From positions 1 through 10,004 of the forward strand of contig JAIROR010000039.1 of assembly GCA_031257415.1 (NCBI GenBank): DNA of 10,004 nt, written 5' to 3'. The notes under the pieces are model-generated. The model had not been told where the DNA came from. It ran no database searches and saw only the letters and a program-made list of their open reading frames with translations. The position numbers and the translations under genes are program-made. The stretch comes from Holosporales bacterium. Lineage in GTDB: Bacteria; Pseudomonadota; Alphaproteobacteria; RUG11792. Shown piece by piece: positions 4,543 through 10,004 of the stretch. The number at the start of each line of letters is the position of its first letter. Position 1 is the first letter of the stretch.

Positions 4543-5060
4543 AGAGGTTGGAAAAGGAGTCTTTCGTATCGAGTTTTAAAGAGGAGTTGCAGACTGCTTC
4601 GACTGTTGTCGCCGTCAATAGATCGACTGGCATAACTGTTGGAGAAATAACTGAGCTTCGCAGCGAGATGCGAAAAAACAATGCGAACTTGAAGGTCGTC
4701 AAAAATACACTGGCGCTCATCGCGGTGAAAGGTTCTCCGCTTGAGTTGCTTAGTGATTATTTAAAAGGGCCGACTGCTCTTGCATATTCCGACGAGCCAG
4801 TCGGGATGGCGAAAGTTCTGGTGAAGTTTGCCAGTGAAAACGAGAAGTTAACGATCATGGGCGGGATAATGGATGGCAACCCAATTTCTGCCGGTAATTT
4901 TGCTAAACTAGCTTCTTTGCCTTCGTTTGACGAGTTAAGGGCAAAGATTATTGGTCTGTTGACTGCTTCTGCAGCAAAGATTGCGAGGACGGTTAAAGAA
5001 CCTGGCGCGCAGATTGCTCGAGTTGTTTCTCTCAGAGCTCAAGCTCTTGAGGGGCAGTAG
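4539..5060 (+). CDS. rplJ: 50S ribosomal protein L10
   Basis: L10 anchors the L7/L12 dimers to the ribosome by its C-terminal helix and binds 23S rRNA beside L11. The product has 173 residues from ATG 4539, the normal length. It starts MKRLEKESFVSSFKEEL, continues with ITELRSEMRKNNANLKVVKNTLA (~residues 36-58) and KGPTALAYSDEPVGMAKVL, and ends in the helical L12-binding tail. An in-frame TTG at 4515 would add eight residues without a usable ribosome binding site, whereas ATG 4539 has AGAGGGG seven bases upstream. The long structured leader suggests autoregulation by the L10-L7/L12 complex. rplL follows after 32 bases. Confidence 0.95.
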   Translation: MKRLEKESFVSSFKEELQTASTVVAVNRSTGITVGEITELRSEMRKNNANLKVVKNTLALIAVKGSPLELLSDYLKGPTALAYSDEPVGMAKVLVKFASENEKLTIMGGIMDGNPISAGNFAKLASLPSFDELRAKIIGLLTASAAKIARTVKEPGAQIARVVSLRAQALEGQ

Positions 5061-5092
5061 TGTTATTTATTTTTTAAAAGGAAGTGTGTAAA

Positions 5093-5467
5093 ATGGCAAA
5101 TTTAGAAAAAATCGTGGAAGAATTGTCAGGATTGACAATTCTCGAAGCCTCCGAGCTTGCGAAGAAGCTTGAAGAGGCGTGGGGCGTGAGCGCAGCAGCA
5201 GCAGTTGCTGTGGCGGCTGTCAGTGCAGCCCCAGCGGAAGCTGTGGAAGAGAAAACGGAGTTTGATGTTTCTCTTGATGCTGCTGGAGCGAGCAAGATCA
5301 ACGTTATCAAAGAAGTCAGGGCAATTCTTCCTGACCTTGGGTTGAAAGAGGCGAAAGAGCTTGTTGAAGGAGCTCCGAAGGTTGTGAAAGCTGGCGTTTC
5401 CAAAGATGAGGCAGAAAAAATAAAAAAGCAATTAGAAGCGGCAGGAGCAAAAGTGTCTATAAAGTAA
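5093..5467 (+). CDS. rplL: 50S ribosomal protein L7/L12
   Basis: L7/L12 is the multi-copy stalk protein that recruits and activates translation factors such as EF-Tu and EF-G. The 124-residue product shows the three standard parts. The N-terminal dimerisation and L10-binding helix pair covers residues ~1-32 ([25 protein letters not shown]). A short alanine/valine-rich hinge follows (~35-50). The C-terminal factor-binding domain has [33 protein letters not shown] and ends [12 protein letters not shown] 5093 has AAAGGAAG eight bases upstream, and an in-frame ATG at 5084 lies inside that site, so 5093 is chosen. L7/L12 is needed in excess over L10, which suits the separate strong ribosome binding site. 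Confidence 0.97.
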   Translation: MANLEKIVEELSGLTILEASELAKKLEEAWGVSAAAAVAVAAVSAAPAEAVEEKTEFDVSLDAAGASKINVIKEVRAILPDLGLKEAKELVEGAPKVVKAGVSKDEAEKIKKQLEAAGAKVSIK

Positions 5468-5480
5468 GAATCCAAAAGGA

Positions 5481-5524
5481 AAGGAGGCGGTGTGGTGCCG
5501 TCTCCTTGGTTTGTCATTTTTTTT
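5481..5524 (+). terminator. Attenuator-like hairpin between rplL and rpoB
   Basis: AAGGAGGCGG (5481-5490) pairs with CCGTCTCCTT (5498-5507) as ten base pairs with one G-T wobble, around a seven-base loop. A run of eight T follows at 5517-5524, but nine bases separate it from the stem, so it is not a textbook terminator. E. coli has a partial terminator in the same gap, which lets ribosomal protein genes be expressed more than rpoBC. A similar role is inferred here. The 5' arm also contains a strong ribosome-binding-like AAGGAGG, which the hairpin would hide. Confidence 0.45.
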
Positions 5525-5537
5525 AGGGACTGTGCTT

Positions 5538-8500
5538 ATGATTAGATCTTATACGGGGAGAAAACGTTTTAGAAGGTCGTTTGGTCGCATTAGAGAGACG
5601 AATGTTCTGCCTGACCTCATCGCTTTGCAGAGGCGTTCATACGAGGCTTTTTTGCAAAGGGATGTCCCAGATCACAAAAGGACTAATTCCGGGCTGATGG
5701 AAATTTTTGGTTCGTTCTTCCCAGTTAAGGATCCGAACGGTCGGGCTCGTCTTGATTTCATAAGCTATAGCTTTGACGAACCTAAATATACCGAAAAAGA
5801 GTGCCGCCAGAGAGGGGGCACTTATTCGACTTCTATTCGCGGAACGTTCAGGTTGAGTGTTTGGCCGGAGGGGAGTGAACAAGATCCCAAAAACATCAAG
5901 GACATGAAGGAGCAGGAAGTGTATCTTGGTGACTTCCCCCTTATGACGGATAGGGGGACATTTATTTTTAATGGCATTGAGCGAGTGGTCGTCTCGCAGA
6001 TGCACAGGAGTCCTGGGGTTTTCTTTGATCATGACCAGGGCAAAACTCATTCATCTGGAAAATTTCTATATGCTGCCAAAATAATTCCATATAGAGGATC
6101 ATGGGTTGATTTTGAATTTGATCATAGAGATATTCTGTATACGAGAATCGACAGGAAAAAGAAGGTTCTCGCCACAACATTTCTTATGTGTCTCGACAGT
6201 AAAGAAACTGAAGAATATAAAGATAGCTTGCAGCCGAAAGAACAACCAGATCAAAGATATTTATCTGGAATGTCAAAAGAAGAAATTATCTGTTCGCTGT
6301 ATGAACTTGTGACATACGAAAGAAGAGGGGAGAACTGGGTCACGGCGTTTGTTCCAGAGCACTGGAAGGGTGCAAAACTTGAACATGACATGATAGACGC
6401 TGATACAGGAAAGGTTGTTGCGAAGGTCGGGACGAAGCTTACCCAAAGAGTCATATTTCAGTTAATGAAAAATGAACTCAAGAGTATATTGCTTCGAAAC
6501 GAAGATCTTGTTGGGAAATACATTGCTGAGGAATATATCAACGAAGAAAATGGAGCTATATACATAGAAGCCGGAGAGCAGATCGATTCTAGTGTGATAA
6601 ACACTATTCTGGAGTTGGATCTAAAAAGCGTACGAGTAGCATTTACGGACGCAATTAACGTCGGCGCGTACATAATGAACACGTTCGCCCTTTCGAAGTG
6701 CACAAACAGAGAAGAAGCTTATCTTGAATTGCATAGATCTCTGATCCCGGGAGAACCTCCAAGCATCGCAGGTGGAGAGTTTTTGTTTCACAGCATGATA
6801 TTGGATCCCGATAGATACGATTTATCAATTGTTGGAAGAGCGAAGTTAAACGATAGACTTGGACTGGATACGCCTGACACAGTTAAAATTCTTGAAAAAA
6901 GAGATATAATAGAAGTCGTTAAGACTCTACTTGCTCTCAAAGACGGAAAAGGTGAGATAGACGACATAGATAACCTAAGCAATAGAAGAATTCGTTCTGT
7001 TGGAGAATTGGTTGAAAATCACTGCAGGGTTGGAATGTTCAGGTTGGAAAGGGCGATTCGCGAAAAGATCGCAAATGTAGATATCGATAATTTTGTTCCA
7101 AGCGACTTTATAAACTCAAAGCCCCTTGTGACAGCTGTGAGAGATTTCTTTCTAACATCGCAGCTATCGCAGTTCATGGACCAGACGAATCCTCTTTCTG
7201 AGGTTACTCACAAAAGGAGGCTCTCTGCTCTTGGCCTCGGAGGTCTCTCTCGTGAAAGAGCTGGATTCGAGGTTCGAGACGTGCATCCAACTCATTATTC
7301 AAGGCTGTGCCCTATCGAAACTCCAGAAGGTCAGAATATCGGTCTTATAAATTCGCTTGCTTCGTATGCCCAGATAAACAAATATGGGTTCATAGAAGCG
7401 CCGTATAGAAAAGTAGTGAATTGCAAAGTGACTGATGATGTTGTTTATATAACGGCTACTGAAGAATATAAACACATTATTGGGCAAGCCAATATTGCTG
7501 TTGACGAAGAAGGGAATATTAAGGACGATCTTGTTATATGTAGGAAGCAGGGCGAAGTCGTCAGGCAGCCGAAATCTGAAATTTCTCTGATAGATGTTTC
7601 GCCCAAGCAAGTCGTTTCTGTTGCGGCAGCTCTTATTCCGTTTCTTGAAAACGATGACGCTACGAGGGCGCTGATGGGGTCCAACATGCAGAGGCAGGCA
7701 GTTCCCCTTCTGCGTTGCGAGGCACCGTTGGTCGGGACTGGCATGGAGGCCATTATAGCTAAAGATTCTGGTTCTTCTGTTGTCGCAAAAAGAAGGGGGA
7801 TCGTAAATTATGTCGATGCCAAAAGAATAGTCGTTAAAGTGGCAGACAGAAGACAAACTGGAGCTGATGTATATAATCTCCTTAAATTCCAATGTTCGAA
7901 CATGGGGACATGTATAAATCAACGTCCTCTTGTTAAAGTAGGCGATAAAGTTAATGCAGGTGATATTATTGCTGACGGCCCGTCGACAGACAACGGAGAA
8001 TTAGCTCTTGGGAGAAACATGTTGGTTGCGTTCATGTCGTGGCAAGGATATAATTATGAAGATTCAATCGTTTTGTCAGAGAAAGTCGTCAGGAATGATG
8101 AATTAACATCAATTCACATTGAAAGCTTCGAAGTGCTGGCTAGAGATACGAAACTTGGAAACGAAGAGATAACGCGGGACATTCCGAATATAGCCGATGA
8201 AGCTTTGAGGAACCTCGACGAATCTGGAGTGATTTATGTTGGATCCGAGGTTAACCCAGGGGATATCTTGGTAGGGAAGGTAACTCCAAGAGGGGAGACG
8301 GCGATGACCCCAGAAGAAAGGCTCCTCAAAGCCATCTTTGGAGAAAAATCCTCTGATGTCAAGGACAGTTCATTTAGAGTTCCGCCAGGAATTTCTGGCA
8401 CAGTTGTTGAAGTAAGAATCCTGATAAGAAGGGGTGTTGAGAAGGATGAGAGAACGATTGCCATTGAAAGGCAGGAAATTGAAGATCTGGCGACTGACAG

Positions 8501-9719
8501 GGATGATGAAAAGAGAATTCTTGAAGTTACGTATGCTTCCCACATCAAAGATATTGTTATAGGTCAGGCTCTTGCCGATAGTTTCTATGGAATTGCGAAA
8601 GGCACAGTTCTGACGGAGGAGCTTATAGACAGTTTTTCGTATCACCAAATGAAAAAAGTTCGAATTGTGGATTCGACTCTTCAGTCTGAAATTGATTCGC
8701 TGTGCGAGCGCTGCGAAAGCAAACTAGAGAGGGTTCAGCAAAGTTTCGAGAGAGGCGCAGAGAAGCTCAGAAAGGGGGACGACCTGCCACCTGGTGTTCT
8801 GAAATTGGTGAAAGTTTTCGTCGCTAATAAAAGGAAAATACAGCCGGGAGATAAGATGTCTGGGCGTCACGGAAATAAAGGAGTCGTTTCAAAGGTCCTT
8901 CCGATTGAGGATATGCCATACTTGAAAGATGGAACTCAGGTTGACATCATCCTGAATCCTCTCGGCCTCCCGTCCCGTATGAATGTTGGGCAGATTTTGG
9001 AAACTCACCTCGGCGCGGCAGCAAAAAAAATGGGAGAAAAAATTCAAAAGCTACTCGATGATTATAGGTCTAAAGAAGGAACTATGAAAGAGTTGAAAGA
9101 CTTTATTGTTCAGATATACGATGATCCAGAGGATAAGAAAGATATAAGGGCATTTACAAATGCTGAATTCCTAGAGCTGGCTGAGAATCTGAAAAAGGGG
9201 ATCCCTGTTGCAACTCCTGTGTTCGATGGAGCAAAGCTAGGACAAATTGAGGACGAGCTCGAAAGGGCTGGCCTTGATAAGTCTGGCCAAGTGACCTTAT
9301 ATGATGGCAGAACTGGGCTTCCATTTGACAGAAAAGTCACCGTGGGAATGAAATATATTCTCAAGCTTCACCATCTTGTTGACGATAAGATTCATGCGAG
9401 ATCGGTTGGGCCATACAGTCTCGTTACGCAGCAGCCCCTCGGAGGGAAGGCCCAATTTGGAGGACAAAGGTTTGGAGAGATGGAGGTTTGGGCTTTGCAG
9501 GCATACGGAGCAGCGTACACACTTCGGGAGATGCTCACAGTTAAATCAGATGATGTCAAGGGACGCGCCAAGATATACGAGTCTATTGTCAAGGGGGAAA
9601 ATAATGTCGAGCCGGAGAGCCCAGAGTCGTTTAATGTTCTTGTCAAGGAACTTCGATCTCTCGGATTAAATATGTCTTTTCTTAGTAGTTCGAAAGATGA
9701 TATCGTGATGGATGAATAA
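5538..9719 (+). CDS. rpoB: DNA-directed RNA polymerase subunit beta
   Basis: RpoB forms one pincer of RNA polymerase and half of the active centre. The 1393-residue length fits alphaproteobacteria. The N-terminus reads [11 protein letters not shown], then [14 protein letters not shown] and the alphaproteobacterial GKTHSSGK and YRGSW. The rifampicin-pocket region [15 protein letters not shown]...HKRRLSAL lies at ~541-565, GYNYEDS at 837-843, and [12 protein letters not shown] with the active-site lysines at 1106 and 1114. The C-terminus carries [19 protein letters not shown] and [17 protein letters not shown]. In the rifampicin region residue 567 (E. coli 535) is Leu instead of the usual Pro, and residue 539 (E. 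coli 507) is Leu instead of Gly. ATG 5538 has AGGGA eight bases upstream (5525-5529). The longer in-frame start at GTG 5490 would add a hydrophobic stretch foreign to the family. Confidence 0.98.
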   Translation: MIRSYTGRKRFRRSFGRIRETNVLPDLIALQRRSYEAFLQRDVPDHKRTNSGLMEIFGSFFPVKDPNGRARLDFISYSFDEPKYTEKECRQRGGTYSTSIRGTFRLSVWPEGSEQDPKNIKDMKEQEVYLGDFPLMTDRGTFIFNGIERVVVSQMHRSPGVFFDHDQGKTHSSGKFLYAAKIIPYRGSWVDFEFDHRDILYTRIDRKKKVLATTFLMCLDSKETEEYKDSLQPKEQPDQRYLSGMSKEEIICSLYELVTYERRGENWVTAFVPEHWKGAKLEHDMIDADTGKVVAKVGTKLTQRVIFQLMKNELKSILLRNEDLVGKYIAEEYINEENGAIYIEAGEQIDSSVINTILELDLKSVRVAFTDAINVGAYIMNTFALSKCTNREEAYLELHRSLIPGEPPSIAGGEFLFHSMILDPDRYDLSIVGRAKLNDRLGLDTPDTVKILEKRDIIEVVKTLLALKDGKGEIDDIDNLSNRRIRSVGELVENHCRVGMFRLERAIREKIANVDIDNFVPSDFINSKPLVTAVRDFFLTSQLSQFMDQTNPLSEVTHKRRLSALGLGGLSRERAGFEVRDVHPTHYSRLCPIETPEGQNIGLINSLASYAQINKYGFIEAPYRKVVNCKVTDDVVYITATEEYKHIIGQANIAVDEEGNIKDDLVICRKQGEVVRQPKSEISLIDVSPKQVVSVAAALIPFLENDDATRALMGSNMQRQAVPLLRCEAPLVGTGMEAIIAKDSGSSVVAKRRGIVNYVDAKRIVVKVADRRQTGADVYNLLKFQCSNMGTCINQRPLVKVGDKVNAGDIIADGPSTDNGELALGRNMLVAFMSWQGYNYEDSIVLSEKVVRNDELTSIHIESFEVLARDTKLGNEEITRDIPNIADEALRNLDESGVIYVGSEVNPGDILVGKVTPRGETAMTPEERLLKAIFGEKSSDVKDSSFRVPPGISGTVVEVRILIRRGVEKDERTIAIERQEIEDLATDRDDEKRILEVTYASHIKDIVIGQALADSFYGIAKGTVLTEELIDSFSYHQMKKVRIVDSTLQSEIDSLCERCESKLERVQQSFERGAEKLRKGDDLPPGVLKLVKVFVANKRKIQPGDKMSGRHGNKGVVSKVLPIEDMPYLKDGTQVDIILNPLGLPSRMNVGQILETHLGAAAKKMGEKIQKLLDDYRSKEGTMKELKDFIVQIYDDPEDKKDIRAFTNAEFLELAENLKKGIPVATPVFDGAKLGQIEDELERAGLDKSGQVTLYDGRTGLPFDRKVTVGMKYILKLHHLVDDKIHARSVGPYSLVTQQPLGGKAQFGGQRFGEMEVWALQAYGAAYTLREMLTVKSDDVKGRAKIYESIVKGENNVEPESPESFNVLVKELRSLGLNMSFLSSSKDDIVMDE

Positions 9720-9737
9720 GTGGAGTTTTCTGTATCT

Positions 9738-9863
9738 ATGAAGCTATTTTGTTATGACTTTCTCGAGAATTTTAGATACGATTGCATTCCTATTGGGGTT
9801 GTTGATAACATCATCGGCTGTATTATTGGCTATACTATTACAAATATGAAGGAGAAATTATGA
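9738..9863 (+). CDS. Doubtful 41-residue ORF between rpoB and rpoC
   Basis: In the 140-base rpoB-rpoC gap an ATG at 9738 opens 41 codons and ends with TGA 9861-9863, which overlaps the rpoC start as ATGA. The predicted peptide begins [12 protein letters not shown] and has an isoleucine/glycine-rich middle that is moderately hydrophobic. I recognise no family. The nearest upstream ribosome-binding-like sequence, TGGAG at 9721-9725, is twelve bases away, which is weak. The rpoC ribosome binding site lies inside its last codons. It could be a translationally coupled small gene or a chance open frame, and chance is more likely. A seven-base inverted repeat (GTATCTA 9732-9738, TAGATAC 9773-9779) also covers its start. 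Confidence 0.15.
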   Translation: MKLFCYDFLENFRYDCIPIGVVDNIIGCIIGYTITNMKEKL

Positions 9864-10004
9864 GAAACTTTCCTAGAAAACTTCCCGCTAACAAAGAAAT
9901 TGTTGTCGATGACTTCGACGCTATAAGAATTTCTGTCGCTAGCCCAGAAGAGATTCGCTCGTGGTCCTATGGCGAGGTTAAAAAGCCAGAAACAATAAAC
10001 TACA
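9860..10004 (+). CDS. rpoC: DNA-directed RNA polymerase subunit beta' (5' end only)
   Basis: RpoC is the other large catalytic subunit of RNA polymerase. Only the first 48 codons are present and the gene runs off the right edge. They contain the family's N-terminal signature, with [20 protein letters not shown] (residues 19-38) leading into [10 protein letters not shown], just before the zinc-binding region. The ATG at 9860 has AAGGAG (9849-9854) five bases upstream. It follows rpoB after 140 bases, more than the short gap common elsewhere. Cotranscription with rpoB is expected. Identity is secure despite truncation. Confidence 0.95.
   Translation, partial: MRNFPRKLPANKEIVVDDFDAIRISVASPEEIRSWSYGEVKKPETINY

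Noticed and set aside
5490..5537. N-terminal extension of RpoB from GTG 5490
   Set aside because: The added 16 residues are hydrophobic and foreign to RpoB, and the extension is encoded by the hairpin and T-run. ATG 5538 matches the family start.
7299..7922. A 207-residue frame on the minus strand inside rpoB
   Set aside because: It is antisense to a secure, conserved rpoB region, has no family resemblance, and is typical of shadow frames.

Overview
The window is a chromosomal segment of an alphaproteobacterium, read almost entirely on the + strand. RpoB shows this best: its N-terminal half has the alphaproteobacterial wording around HSSGK and YRGSW, and the block after GVEKDER ends in DRDDE. 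L11 and the RpoC N-terminus agree. The moderately A+T-rich composition, the use of AGA and ATA codons, and the exported coiled-coil protein family at the left end would suit a host-associated lineage such as Holosporales. That narrower placement is an inference only.

Left part (1-2035): an intergenic region holds two diverged copies of a ~77-bp element (88-165 and 327-402). Each copy carries a TTAA-N7-TTAA site that looks like a CtrA box. Between the copies lie two strong inverted repeats. Next come two tandem genes for unrecognised exported proteins (581-1534 and 1608-1856). Their N-termini differ, but they share a nearly identical coiled-coil C-terminus and nearly identical downstream DNA, so a segment was duplicated.

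Right part (2036-10004): the classical secE-nusG-rplK-rplA-rplJ-rplL-rpoB-rpoC cluster starts from a good extended -10 promoter and runs off the right edge inside rpoC. SecE anchors the Sec translocon, and NusG couples elongating RNA polymerase to the ribosome and Rho. L11, L1, L10 and L7/L12 build the two mobile ribosomal stalks, and RpoB and RpoC are the catalytic subunits of RNA polymerase. Putative regulatory structures lie at the usual places: an L1-type leader hairpin before rplK, a second promoter at the end of rplA, a long bulged hairpin of L10-leader type before rplJ, and an attenuator-like hairpin between rplL and rpoB. The tRNA-Trp gene often found before secE is not present.

The genes of the cluster are ordinary. 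The points of interest are the CtrA-like repeat element, the modular duplicated secreted-protein genes, the 455-bp rplA-rplJ spacer with a 12-bp tandem repeat, short ORFs that overlap the starts of rplJ, rpoB and rpoC, and a few substitutions at normally conserved positions of L11 and of the RpoB rifampicin region. I see no clear previously undescribed system.
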